Shown: piece by piece, positions 42,305 through 49,543 of the stretch
Layout: each line of letters starts with the position of its first letter
How positions within the stretch are numbered: the first letter of the stretch is position 1
From: Clostridiales bacterium
GTDB lineage: Bacteria; Bacillota; Clostridia; Christensenellales; Aristaeellaceae
Assembly: GCA_029012285.1 (NCBI GenBank)
Contig: JAQXLU010000063.1
Location: 1-49,543, forward strand
Reading direction: 5' to 3'
Length of the DNA stretch: 49,543 nucleotides
Notes under the pieces: model-generated
Databases searched by the model: none
Told to the model about the DNA's origin: nothing
Seen by the model: only the letters and a program-made list of their open reading frames with translations
Made by a program: the position numbers and the translations under genes

Positions 42305-42326
42305 GTTCGCGTCCTCCGTCGCAACG

Positions 42327-43085
42327 TCAGCTGAACATCTTCTCCAGCTCTTCGTACTTTTCGTGGGTGATGAGCGCATCCTGGGTGATGCCCGTCAGGC
42401 GCACGACATAGGTCCAGCGCCCGTAGGGCGTGATGTTGGAAATGTGGTTGAGGTTGATGATGTAGCTCTTGTGGCTGCGGAAGAACACCGCCGGGTCGAG
42501 CCGCGCTTCGGTCTCCGCCAGAGAATCGCTGGTCACATAGCGGTCGCCGCCCGCGGTGTAGATGACCGTTGCGCGATCTTCGCGCTGCACCAGCACGATG
42601 TCCTGCATCTGGATGAACGTCACCCCGTCGCGGTGGTGGAGCATCATTCGCCCGTTGGCCTTGTCGATGGTCTTGGGCGTGGCGGTGTGGGGCAGGGGAG
42701 CCTCGTCCCGCTCTGGGTGGAGGCGGTCGCGGGCGCGCTCCAGGGTCTGAATCACCCGGCTGACCTTGAAGGGCTTGACCAGGTAGTCGAAGGCGTACAC
42801 CTCAAAGGCGTCGCCCATGTATTGGTCGTGGGCGGTGGCGAAGATCAGGATGATGGTGGGATCCATGTCCTGTATGACGCGGGCGGCCTCCACGCCGGTC
42901 TTTCCGGGCATCTCCACGTCCAAAAAGACGATCTGCGGGCGGAGCTTCTCCACCAGCTCGACGCATTCCAGCCCGTCGCGGGCCTCGCCCACCAGCTCAA
43001 AGCCCTCCAGCTTTTCAATCATTTTGCGCTCAATAACGCGCATGGCCTCATTGTCATCAGCGATCAACACGCGGATATTCTCCAT
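42327..43085 (-). CDS. LytTR-family response regulator
   Basis: A 252-residue two-domain regulator. The receiver domain has LIADDNEAM, the phospho-acceptor Asp56 in VFLDVEMPG, and the conserved YLVKPF lysine. The C-terminal LytTR DNA-binding domain (about 145-250) has IQMQDIVLVQREDRATVIYT and FFRSHKSYIINLNHI. No histidine kinase is adjacent, so it is an orphan here. Likely targets are the membrane protein genes that follow. Confidence 0.93.
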   Translation of the reverse strand: MENIRVLIADDNEAMRVIERKMIEKLEGFELVGEARDGLECVELVEKLRPQIVFLDVEMPGKTGVEAARVIQDMDPTIILIFATAHDQYMGDAFEVYAFDYLVKPFKVSRVIQTLERARDRLHPERDEAPLPHTATPKTIDKANGRMMLHHRDGVTFIQMQDIVLVQREDRATVIYTAGGDRYVTSDSLAETEARLDPAVFFRSHKSYIINLNHISNITPYGRWTYVVRLTGITQDALITHEKYEELEKMFS

Positions 43086-43158
43086 CTTGTGTGCTCCTTT
43101 TATATGCCTTCAATGATAATACGCACGGGAACGACGAATTATTCCCTGTTTTTCAATC

Positions 43159-43187
43159 ATTATAGCAGATTTTTTCATGGATGGAAA
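43159..43187 (-). promoter_or_regulatory. Promoter of the LytTR regulator gene
   Basis: Minus strand TTTCCA (43187-43182), 17-base spacer, TATAAT (43164-43159). Confidence 0.55.
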
Positions 43188-43189
43188 GA

Positions 43190-43221
43190 GGGGAGCGGCC
43201 CTGCCTTCAAGACCGCTCCCC
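43190..43221 (-). terminator. Hairpin terminator of the nfeD-floA operon
   Basis: GGGGAGCGG and CCGCTCCCC flank a 14-base loop just after the stop of the unknown gene at 43238. On minus it is followed by TCTTTCC. Confidence 0.65.
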
Positions 43222-43237
43222 TTTGCGTATGCTGTTC

Positions 43238-43729
43238 TTATCTCCTGGCCCGACGCTGGCAGGGGCGGTTGAGCACCTCCTGCATGATCACGGCCTTCAT
43301 CATGTTACTGCCCGACCATTGGAAGGGCTGTGCGGTTTCCTCTGCCGGGACTTCCACCGCCTGGCGGGGGTGGATCAGCTGCTCGTCGTGGCAGGGATCC
43401 TTGCCCTCCTCGCTGGTCTCGCCCAGGCTGCCCGGCATGTCATGGGTGTCGCAATCCGGCTCCACATGGGGGTGAACGGTGGGCGCAATGACCTGCCCAG
43501 GTACGTCGCCAAAGGATAGGGTAGGCATGATGGTTGGCGTAGCGGGCTTGGCTTGCTGTTGTGGCGCAGGCTTTTCAGGCTGTGGGTTGTGATAGCTGGC
43601 TGCGTGCGCTGCGGCAGCTTTCTTCTTGCGCTTGCTGATGCTGGCGATGATGCTGCCGACGATGATGATCGGGAGCACGAAGCCTTCTTCAAAGATGGCT
43701 TCCAGGATTTCTTCGATCAGTTCTACCAA
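43238..43729 (-). CDS. Unknown membrane-anchored protein of the nfeD-floA cluster
   Basis: A 163-residue protein with one N-terminal membrane helix (FVLPIIIVGSIIASIS), a basic stop-transfer KRKKK, and a Pro/Gln/Ala-rich disordered middle. A more ordered C-terminal tail (FQWSGSNMMKAVIMQEVLN) may bind a partner. I do not recognise a family. It follows floA by 75 bases on the same strand, so a role with the flotillin assembly is possible but not shown. Confidence 0.65.
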   Translation of the reverse strand: MVELIEEILEAIFEEGFVLPIIIVGSIIASISKRKKKAAAAHAASYHNPQPEKPAPQQQAKPATPTIMPTLSFGDVPGQVIAPTVHPHVEPDCDTHDMPGSLGETSEEGKDPCHDEQLIHPRQAVEVPAEETAQPFQWSGSNMMKAVIMQEVLNRPCQRRARR

Positions 43730-43762
43730 GTCGATCCCTCCTTCCGTGGGGGTGATGCGTCA

Positions 43763-43796
43763 GGGGACGGTGCATCAGGTGCGTGTCACCGTCCCC
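43763..43796. other. Inverted repeat between floA and the downstream gene
   Basis: GGGGACGGTG pairs with CACCGTCCCC across 14 bases. No T run follows on minus, so it may stabilise or partly stop the floA transcript. Confidence 0.5.
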
Positions 43797-43804
43797 CGCG
43801 GGCA

Positions 43805-44797
43805 TTACTTCTTTTCCACGGTGGGGGTGGTGGGCTGGCTGGCCTTGGCGATGGAATCGCGCATGGTGGTGTCAGCGATGGTGTTCTGCATCTGGTAGTA
43901 GTCCATCACACCCAGCTTGCCTTCCCGCAGGGCAGCGGCCATGGCGCGCGGCACCTCAGCCTCAGCCTCGACAACTTTGGCGCGCATCTCCTGCACGGAG
44001 GCCTTCATCTCCTGCTCGTGGGCGACAGCCATGGCGCGGCGCTCCTCGGCCTTCGCCTGGGCGATGCGGCGGTCGGCTTCGGCCTGATCCATCATCAGCT
44101 GTGCGCCGATGTTGCGGCCCACGTCCACATCCGCGATGTCGATGGACAGAATCTCGTAGGCAGTACCGGCGTCCAGGCCCTTGGCCAGCACGGTGCGGCT
44201 GATCAGGTCGGGGTTCTCCAGCACGGCCTTGTGGCTCTCCGCAGAGCCGACGGTGGTGACGATGCCCTCGCCAACGCGGGCGATGACGGTTTCCTCGCCG
44301 GCGCCGCCAACCAGACGGCTGATGTCGGTGCGCACGGTCACACGGGCCTTGGCGCGCAGCTCGATGCCGTCCTTGGCGATGGCGGCGACCACGGGGGTCT
44401 CAATGACCTTGGGGGTGACGCTCATCTGCACGGCCTCGAACACGTCGCGGCCAGCCAGGTCGATGGCGCAGGCCTTCTCGTAGGGCAGGTCGATGTTGGC
44501 ACGCTGGGCGGCGATGAGGGCGTTGATGACCCGGTCGATGTTACCGCCGGCCAGGAAGTGGGTTTCCAGCTGGCCGATGGTCAGCTTGAGGCCAGCCTTG
44601 GTGGCCTTGATGAGCGGGTACACCAGGCGCTTGGGTTGGATGCGGCGGATCTTCATGCCGATCAGAGTGCCCCAGCCGACATGTACGCCGCTGGCCAGGG
44701 CGCTGATCCACAGCCCCACGGGGATAAAGCTCAGGAAGATGCACAGCAGCACAAACACCAGGGTCACGATGCCAACGATGTAGACGATGGGATCCAT
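43805..44797 (-). CDS. floA: Flotillin-like protein FloA
   Basis: A 330-residue membrane scaffold of functional membrane microdomains. An N-terminal hydrophobic hairpin ([19 protein letters not shown]) anchors it; [39 protein letters not shown] and [11 protein letters not shown] are typical of FloA. A PHB-like core and Ala/Glu-rich coiled coil (about 230-305, [20 protein letters not shown]) follow. It pairs with the NfeD-type gene 38 bases upstream, the usual genomic partner. Confidence 0.95.
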   Translation of the reverse strand: MDPIVYIVGIVTLVFVLLCIFLSFIPVGLWISALASGVHVGWGTLIGMKIRRIQPKRLVYPLIKATKAGLKLTIGQLETHFLAGGNIDRVINALIAAQRANIDLPYEKACAIDLAGRDVFEAVQMSVTPKVIETPVVAAIAKDGIELRAKARVTVRTDISRLVGGAGEETVIARVGEGIVTTVGSAESHKAVLENPDLISRTVLAKGLDAGTAYEILSIDIADVDVGRNIGAQLMMDQAEADRRIAQAKAEERRAMAVAHEQEMKASVQEMRAKVVEAEAEVPRAMAAALREGKLGVMDYYQMQNTIADTTMRDSIAKASQPTTPTVEKK

Positions 44798-44835
44798 AAC
44801 GATTTCCTCCTTACAAATTCAGGCCGAAGCCTTGA

Positions 44836-45333
44836 TTACAGTGCACGCACGAGGATCTTTGCGCCCTCCACCTTGATGATGCGCACCTTTGTGCCCGCGG
44901 GGATGTAGTCCCCCTCGGAGGACACATTCAGGCGTACGCCGTCAAAGTCCGCAATGCCGGTGGGCCGCAGCACGCTGGAGGCCACGCCCTCCCGGTCCAT
45001 GAACACCGCCAGGTCCTCGACGGAGCGGTAGCCCTCCTCGTTGCTCTCCGTGGCGGAGTGGACGAGGCTGGACTTGCTCAGCCGCCCGGAGATGATGCTC
45101 CTCAGACTGGTGGAGATGGCGATGGCCAGCACCAGCAGCACGATCAGCAGCATGCCCAGGGTGGCCAGAGGGCCGTGCTCAAACCAGGTCATGACCAGGG
45201 TGATGATTTCCAGGATCACACCGGTGATGCCCGGTGCGCCAAAGCCCGGCATGAACGCCTCCAGGATCAGCAGACCGATGCCGACCACAAAGCAGACGAT
45301 GATGGGCAGATTCGCAGTGATCAGTTCCAACAT
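44836..45333 (-). CDS. NfeD-family membrane protein
   Basis: A 165-residue short NfeD. Two or three N-terminal membrane helices (IIVCFVVGIGLLILEAFMPG, LGMLLIVLLVLAIAI) precede a C-terminal OB-fold (GVASSVLRPTGIADFDGVRL, KVRIIKVEGAKILV). The longer serine-protease form is not present. NfeD proteins partner with flotillins. Start at 45333, with AAGGAGG eight bases upstream; earlier in-frame codons lie over the promoter. Confidence 0.93.
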   Translation of the reverse strand: MLELITANLPIIVCFVVGIGLLILEAFMPGFGAPGITGVILEIITLVMTWFEHGPLATLGMLLIVLLVLAIAISTSLRSIISGRLSKSSLVHSATESNEEGYRSVEDLAVFMDREGVASSVLRPTGIADFDGVRLNVSSEGDYIPAGTKVRIIKVEGAKILVRAL

Positions 45334-45422
45334 GGACGAGACCTCCTTCAGGACATGCATCCTGCTTTCTTTCATGCCAAGCATAGCACAACCAGGCAGG
45401 ACGCGCAATGCGTTTTGTCCCA

Positions 45423-45451
45423 ATTATACAATTTGCCGCTCCAAATGTCAC
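45423..45451 (-). promoter_or_regulatory. Promoter of nfeD-floA
   Basis: Minus strand GTGACA (45451-45446), overlapping the stop of the UDG-like gene, 17-base spacer, TATAAT (45428-45423). Confidence 0.7.
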
Positions 45452-46044
45452 CGGGGGTCGTAGAGCAGGGCTCGGAGCGATTGCAGGTCCGCCTGATAGA
45501 CCTCCTGCAGGGCGCGGTTGTAGATGATGCTCGCCGGATGATAGAGAGGGAAGAGTGCAAACGTCGCCTCCTGCTTCTCATGCCGCACCGTGACGAGCGC
45601 CTTTTGCCCGTGCATGTCGCCAATGACGGCCTTCGTGCCGCACAGCGATCGCAGCGCTACATTGCCCAGGGTCACGATCATCTGGGGCTGCACAAGCAGG
45701 ATCTCCTCCATCAGGTAGGGGGTGAACAGCGCCAGCTCCTCCCGGTTGGGCGGACGGTTGGACACCCGGCCCTTCTCGCTCACCTTTGTGGGGCGAATCT
45801 TCACCACATTGGTGATGTAGATGTCCTCCCGGTTGAGCGACAGCACCTCCAGGAAGCCGTCCAGGTTCTTGCCAGCCTTCCCCACAAAGGGGCGGCCCTG
45901 CAACGATTCCTGCTCGCCGGGCGCTTCGCCGATGAGCATCACCGGCGGATGGTCACTTTGTCCCTCGCCCAACACGATGGGCTTTTCCTCCGCCGGCCAG
46001 AGGGTTTGGAAGAACCGGCACATTTTCGCGTTGAAGGCTTGCAT
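45448..46044 (-). CDS. Uracil-DNA glycosylase superfamily protein without Fe-S cysteines
   Basis: A 198-residue protein of the UDG superfamily closest in layout to family 4. VMLIGEAPGEQESLQGRPFV is the uracil-binding and catalytic motif A, and LYHPAS is the C-terminal motif. Normal family 4 enzymes hold a 4Fe-4S cluster with an N-terminal CxxC pair and a cysteine in KCRPP. Here only two cysteines exist in the whole protein, the N-terminal pair is missing, and the middle site reads KIRPTK. It may excise uracil without a cluster or have another role. GGAGG precedes the ATG, 13 bases after rnz. Confidence 0.88.
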   Translation of the reverse strand: MQAFNAKMCRFFQTLWPAEEKPIVLGEGQSDHPPVMLIGEAPGEQESLQGRPFVGKAGKNLDGFLEVLSLNREDIYITNVVKIRPTKVSEKGRVSNRPPNREELALFTPYLMEEILLVQPQMIVTLGNVALRSLCGTKAVIGDMHGQKALVTVRHEKQEATFALFPLYHPASIIYNRALQEVYQADLQSLRALLYDPR

Positions 46045-46057
46045 CGTCGTCCTCCGG

Positions 46058-46960
46058 TCAAGGGTATTGCAAGGTGAGGGTCATGCCGTCCACGGCCACA
46101 TCGGTGGCGGGAAAGACGGATTGCGCCTGGGGGAGATACGCTTCGGGTGCCTCGATGCTGGTGGAGAAATGGGTCAGCAGCAGCCGCGCAGCCTCCGCGT
46201 CCCGGGCCAGCGCCGCTGCCTCCCGGTAGAGCATATGGTGATTCCGGATGGCCAGCGGGTACTTCTCCTCCGCGCCGTACATGCCCTCCAGGATCATCAG
46301 ATCGCAGCGGAAGCCCAGCTCAGGGATGACCTCCACGGGCCGGGTATCCGTCGCGTAGAGCACCGTGATGCCCCGGCGCGGCGGGCCCATCACGTCCTCC
46401 GGGCGGATGGCGTGGCCCTCGACCTGGACGGCTTCCCCGCTTTGCAGCGTTTTCCACAGGGGAAGGGGGACGCGCAGCGCCCGGGCCTTATCCGGGTCGA
46501 AGGCGGCATTGCGCGGCAGATGCAGCCGCCACCCGTAGCAGGGGATGCCATGGTCCAGCGGAAACGCGGTGATTTGCAGCCCAAGCAATTCAAATTCAGT
46601 TTGCCCTGACAATTCATGCAGCATCACGGGAAATGTCAGCTGGGGCGCGATCACCCGCAGTCCGCTCACCACCTGCGTCAGCCCCACAGGCCCGTAGATG
46701 TGCAGCGGCTCGGTGCGCAGCGCCTTGGTCAGCGCCAGCAGCATCCCCGGCAAGCCGGAGCAATGGTCGGCGTGAAAGTGGCTGATGAGGATGCCGTCGA
46801 TGCACTGCATCCCCCAGCCGAGCCTTTGCACCCCCACCTGCGTGCCCTCGCCGCAGTCGATGAGCAGCGCGCGCCCATTGACGCGGACGTACAGGGCGGA
46901 AAGCGCCCGGTCAGGCATGGGCATGGTGCCGCCGGTTCCCAGGGTGCACAGGTCGAGCAT
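46058..46960 (-). CDS. rnz: Ribonuclease Z
   Basis: A 300-residue metallo-beta-lactamase-fold enzyme that trims tRNA 3' ends. The zinc motif SHFHADHCSGLPGMLL is clear, with LGTGGTMPMPDRALSALYV at the start (substrate and metal region), CGEGTQVGVQRLG, FPLDHGIPCYGWRL and LTHFSTS. AACGGAGG precedes the ATG. It heads a two-gene unit with the UDG-like gene. Confidence 0.95.
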   Translation of the reverse strand: MLDLCTLGTGGTMPMPDRALSALYVRVNGRALLIDCGEGTQVGVQRLGWGMQCIDGILISHFHADHCSGLPGMLLALTKALRTEPLHIYGPVGLTQVVSGLRVIAPQLTFPVMLHELSGQTEFELLGLQITAFPLDHGIPCYGWRLHLPRNAAFDPDKARALRVPLPLWKTLQSGEAVQVEGHAIRPEDVMGPPRRGITVLYATDTRPVEVIPELGFRCDLMILEGMYGAEEKYPLAIRNHHMLYREAAALARDAEAARLLLTHFSTSIEAPEAYLPQAQSVFPATDVAVDGMTLTLQYP

Positions 46961-47037
46961 GGATGAAGCCTCCGTTCACATCGTCACAATGGTGATAAAG
47001 TATTCGCTGCACCAGGGGGAAAATCCTGCCGGGTAGC

Positions 47038-47071
47038 AAAAAGGCGTGCCAGCCTTTGTAGCCAGCACGCC
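47038..47071 (-). terminator. Intrinsic terminator of thiT
   Basis: Minus strand GGCGTGC and GCACGCC flank a 15-base loop and are followed by TTTTT. It starts eight bases after the thiT stop. Confidence 0.8.
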
Positions 47072-47078
47072 GGGGAAA

Positions 47079-47765
47079 TCAGCTCTTCATGATCTTCATC
47101 ACGCGCTTGCCCACGAAGATGGCAACCACGATGCAGATCAGCGTATCGGGAATCAGGTAGGTGCCGTTGTACACCAGGCTTGCCCAGGGAGCGGTATCCC
47201 AGTAGAGGATGCCGGCCAGGGTGGCGGACAGCGCACGACCCAGGGCACCGATCACCATCGCGGCGTACAGGCTCCAGCGCTCCCACTGCTTGGGCAGCAC
47301 CTTGTACAGACCCGCCAGGCCGATCAGGGCGAAGGCTACGGGGTAGTCCAGCAGGAACTGAATGGGGTGTACAAACCAGCCGCCCTGCAGGTATTGCAGC
47401 AGACCATAGGCCGCACCGGCAAGCAGGCCGGGGCCAACGCCGTAGGCGGCGGAGAACAGCATGATGGGCAGCATGCTCGCCAGGGTCACGGAACCACTCT
47501 GGGGCATCCTGAACATCTTCACATAGCTCAGCACAAAGGACAGCGCGATGGACAGCGCCGCATAGGCCAGGGACTTGGCCGTCCAGGTTTTGCGGCTGAC
47601 GCTCATGCCGATCATGATGGCGACCAGCACGATCATGGTGAACAGGGTGATCCAGCCGGTGGTGCCCAGATCGCCGAAGCGACCCAGCATCTCGCTCAGG
47701 AAGGACGTCTTTTCTTCGACGACCTCCGCGGCTTCTTCCGCAATGGCAGCAGAGAACAGGTTCAT
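47079..47765 (-). CDS. thiT: ECF-type thiamine transporter substrate-binding subunit
   Basis: A 228-residue membrane protein that binds thiamine and works with the shared ECF ATPase module (not in this window). Family motifs: MPQSGSVTLASMLPIMLFS and LLQYLQGGWFVHPIQFLLDY, which line the thiamine pocket. It is longer than usual by about 45 residues, with an acidic start (AEEAAEVVEEKT) and an extra helix (WITLFTMIVLVAIMIGMSV). AAGGAGG seven bases before ATG 47765 supports this start. A TPP riboswitch controls it. Confidence 0.95.
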   Translation of the reverse strand: MNLFSAAIAEEAAEVVEEKTSFLSEMLGRFGDLGTTGWITLFTMIVLVAIMIGMSVSRKTWTAKSLAYAALSIALSFVLSYVKMFRMPQSGSVTLASMLPIMLFSAAYGVGPGLLAGAAYGLLQYLQGGWFVHPIQFLLDYPVAFALIGLAGLYKVLPKQWERWSLYAAMVIGALGRALSATLAGILYWDTAPWASLVYNGTYLIPDTLICIVVAIFVGKRVMKIMKS

Positions 47766-47801
47766 AGGTTGACCTCCTTTTTTGTGACGCATCCAGGGCA
47801 C

Positions 47802-47825
47802 AAAAAAACCCGCGTCAGACGCGGG
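47802..47825 (-). terminator. Riboswitch terminator
   Basis: Minus strand CCCGCGT-ctg-ACGCGGG followed by seven T, between the TPP aptamer and thiT. It is the likely off-switch of the riboswitch. Confidence 0.88.
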
Positions 47826-47889
47826 AAAGCAGAAGGCATGCAGCAAACTCTCCACGCCTGGCCAGGCTTCGTGGAAAAATGCGCCATGC

Positions 47890-47985
47890 GGCTCCGCTTC
47901 CCTACGGTAGGATGACCTACACAGGTTCCAAGGGTCGGACAAGTCCTCTCAGCAGCCGCCAGTGTGGCGGCCGCACCCCCAGCGG
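47890..47985 (-). promoter_or_regulatory. TPP riboswitch aptamer (THI element)
   Basis: On the minus strand GGGGGTGC begins the aptamer (about 47980), then GGCTGCTGAGAGGA, GACCCTTGGAACCTG and CGTAGGGAAGCGG near 47894. These are the conserved blocks of the TPP aptamer. Thiamine pyrophosphate binding should favour the downstream terminator and stop thiT expression. Confidence 0.95.
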
Positions 47986-48004
47986 TGGATGCGATTACCG
48001 GCAT

Positions 48005-48033
48005 AGTATACCGCAACCCAGGGTGTTTGTCAA
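48005..48033 (-). promoter_or_regulatory. Promoter of thiT
   Basis: Minus strand TTGACA (48033-48028), 17-base spacer, TATACT (48010-48005). Confidence 0.85.
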
Positions 48034-48056
48034 GCCAGGCAGCGCAATTCCAGGGC

Positions 48057-48104
48057 GGCTTTCCGCGGCCGAGGGGGAACTCCCTCGGGGAGGGAGCCAA
48101 AGCC
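48057..48104. repeat. Palindromic repeat-like element
   Basis: GGCTTT (48057) pairs with AAAGCC (48104), and inside CCGAGGG pairs with CCCTCGG. GC-rich hairpins of this CCCTCGGGGAGGGAG type are often dispersed in genomes of gut Clostridia. It lies upstream of the thiT promoter. Confidence 0.45.
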
Positions 48105-48156
48105 GTCAAGCCGTGGTGGGCGCATGCGACTCGCCCTGCGCGACGCAAATAGAAAA

Positions 48157-48197
48157 GGGCTCATACGCGATGGGATGACCTCCCCGCATATGAGCCC
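48157..48197 (-). terminator. Intrinsic terminator of the zinc-ribbon gene
   Basis: Minus strand GGGCTCATATGCG pairs with CGCGTATGAGCCC (one mismatch), followed by TTTTCT. Confidence 0.8.
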
Positions 48198-48205
48198 CCA
48201 TGTGT

Positions 48206-48916
48206 TTACATCCGGATAATCATTCTGCCGCAGCTCTCGCACTCGACGATCTCATCAGAGGCGTTGCGTACCCTGTGCAGCACGGCGCTGGGCAAGCTGG
48301 TGTTGCAGCCGGAGCACTGCCCGTTGATCAGGCGGCTCAGCGGCGGCGTGATGTGCTTCTTGATGCGCATGTAGTGCTCCATCAGCTTGGGATCAATGCC
48401 CTCGGCCTTTTTGTCGGCGGCAGCGCGCTGGGCCTCCTGCTGGGCCTTCTTGTCGGGCATCTCCTTGTCGTACTGGGCCTTGAGACGCTCAAACTCGGAG
48501 CGTAGACGGGCCGCCTCTGTGCGGATGGTGTTGCCGCGCTGATCGTTGGTGTTGGCCTCCTGGGTCAGGCGTTTCATCTCCTGCTCGTAGCTCACAATGG
48601 TCTCGCGGCACTTGTTGACCTCCGCCATCAGGGAGCGGACAGCCTCCAGCTCCTGGGGGGGATTCTGCTCAAAACGGGATTGCAGACCGCTCAGCTGATC
48701 CTTGGCGCGGCTGAGCGCGTCGCGGATGGCGTCCTTTCTGTCGGTCAGTACGGCGACCTGCTCCTCAATCTGCTTGTACTGCTTCTGGCGCTCCATAAAG
48801 AGGTTGCGGTCATTCTCCATCTTCTGGCGGAGCGGGCTGCGGCGGATGTCGTTCGCCAGCTTGTCGGCCTTCATATCCTCCGTCTGATACTCCCACAACA
48901 TCATAAGCTGATCCAT
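48206..48916 (-). CDS. Coiled-coil protein with C-terminal C4 zinc ribbon (DUF164/zf-RING_7)
   Basis: A 236-residue protein. Residues about 20-175 are a long alpha-helical coiled coil rich in Glu, Lys, Arg and Gln. The C-terminus has the zinc ribbon with CSGCNTSLPSAVLHRVR and CESCGRMIIRM (two CxxC pairs). Family members are found in most bacteria next to the Nif3-family gene, as here, and their role is poorly known. I start at ATG 48916, where AGGAGGGA stands upstream. The upstream Nif3-like gene ends 43 bases before, so they are probably one operon. Confidence 0.93.
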   Translation of the reverse strand: MDQLMMLWEYQTEDMKADKLANDIRRSPLRQKMENDRNLFMERQKQYKQIEEQVAVLTDRKDAIRDALSRAKDQLSGLQSRFEQNPPQELEAVRSLMAEVNKCRETIVSYEQEMKRLTQEANTNDQRGNTIRTEAARLRSEFERLKAQYDKEMPDKKAQQEAQRAAADKKAEGIDPKLMEHYMRIKKHITPPLSRLINGQCSGCNTSLPSAVLHRVRNASDEIVECESCGRMIIRM

Positions 48917-48959
48917 AGTTCCCTCCTGATATTCGCACATGCGTCGCCGCATGCTGGAT

Positions 48960-49543
48960 TCACTGATACGCTCCTGCGTTGCTGATAGAAACGCGTATCT
49001 TATATTGTACAGCAAGAGCGCTGTTTTGTAAAGCATCCGCCAGGGCGAAAATTCCCGGCGCCTCGGTGGCGTGGTGACCTGCCTCCAGCATCACGACGCC
49101 TGCATCCGCTGCTTCCAGCGCGACGTGGTGCTTGACCTCCCCCGTGAGGAAGGCTTGCGCGCCCAGGGCCACGGCGGCAGGCCATTCATCCGAGCCTGCG
49201 CCGGAGCACAGCCCGACCTTCTCCACCATCGCGGAGGCGTCGCCCATCACGCGCACCACATCGCCCAGCGCACCGCTGATGGAAGCCGCCAAGGCCTGCG
49301 CCGTCATGGGGGAGGGCAGCGTCCCCACGCGGAGGAAGCCCTCGCCCGTGACGTCCGTCAGGCTGATAGCCCGGGCCAGCGCGTCGTTGCAGCCCCCCAT
49401 GGCCTGATCCAGGTTGGTGTGGGCGGCAATCAGGCTGATGCCTTCGCGGATCATCCGGCACAGTAGCCGGGCTTGGTGATCCGTCTCTACCAGCTGTTTG
49501 ATGGCGTTAAACATCAGCGGATGATGGGTGATGATAAGGTTCG
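48960..49543 (-). CDS. Nif3-like dinuclear metal-centre protein (YqfO family), partial
   Basis: About 193 C-terminal residues are in the window; the start lies beyond base 49543. The first visible residues NLIITHHPLMFN are a family metal-binding motif. ISLIAAHTNLDQAMGGCNDA provides a second metal site, and the C-terminal GEVKHHVALEA and VMLEAGHHATE give the last ligands. Nif3 proteins form hexamers with a two-metal site; some have GTP cyclohydrolase-like activity, but the general role is unclear. The visible part has no large PII-like insertion between the halves, so it is the shorter form. Confidence 0.93.
   Translation of the reverse strand, partial: NLIITHHPLMFNAIKQLVETDHQARLLCRMIREGISLIAAHTNLDQAMGGCNDALARAISLTDVTGEGFLRVGTLPSPMTAQALAASISGALGDVVRVMGDASAMVEKVGLCSGAGSDEWPAAVALGAQAFLTGEVKHHVALEAADAGVVMLEAGHHATEAPGIFALADALQNSALAVQYKIRVSISNAGAYQ

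Overview
The window looks like chromosomal DNA of a GC-rich Bacillota, most likely an anaerobic gut or rumen Clostridia. Strong AGGAGG ribosome-binding sites, a T-box leader, a TPP riboswitch, a PASTA-domain kinase, FloA/NfeD and the order priA-def-fmt-rsmB-rlmN-prpC-prkC-rsgA-rpe all point that way. The exact family is inference. There is no rRNA, CRISPR array, prophage or intact insertion sequence.

Layout. 1-2286 is the 3' part of carB fused in frame to a dapF-like domain. 2.3-3.0 kb has a small XRE regulator and an unknown gene in head-to-head arrangement. 3.05-7.6 kb (minus) is a polyamine ABC transporter operon, regulator-potA-potB-potC-potD. 7.87-12.9 kb (plus) is an aromatic block: T-box(Trp)-trpS, then aroA-aroC-pheA, with a hairpin-rich repeat mosaic between them. 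13.0-13.2 kb holds two identical tRNA-Arg(ACG) genes. 13.4-15.2 kb (minus) is an arsR-permease-thioredoxin operon with a clear promoter and operator. 15.4-19.1 kb has a small NrdD-like protein, a CoA-transferase, a gene-poor stretch with two decayed gene fragments, and a secreted repeat protein.

19.3-33.5 kb (plus) is a long housekeeping block: replication restart (priA), translation start (def, fmt), rRNA methylation (rsmB, rlmN, a second Sun-family enzyme), the PrpC/PrkC phosphatase-kinase pair, ribosome maturation (rsgA), rpe, a candidate 22-codon gene, and ruvCAB with its own promoter and LexA-like box. 33.5-37.4 kb carries a glycosyltransferase (minus), a GntR regulator, an NYN-LOTUS protein, an HD-domain protein and a membrane-anchored unknown. 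37.5-40 kb has an AT-rich flavoprotein gene (probably acquired), a LUD-domain gene and a cysteine desulfurase. 40-43.1 kb (minus) is an orphan LytTR response regulator, a broken small membrane gene and two paralogous DUF975-like membrane proteins. 43.2-47 kb (minus) has rnz, a UDG-like gene, then nfeD-floA-unknown. 47-48 kb is riboswitch-controlled thiT, and the end holds a zinc-ribbon coiled-coil gene and a partial Nif3-family gene.

Most of the window is ordinary core genome. The points most worth a second look are the CarB-DapF fusion whose epimerase domain lacks one catalytic cysteine, the candidate 22-codon gene whose ribosome-binding site sits in a hairpin in front of a methyltransferase gene, the hairpin mosaic at 9.27-9.42 kb, the UDG-like protein without iron-sulfur cysteines, and the cysteine-rich thioredoxin of the arsR operon.
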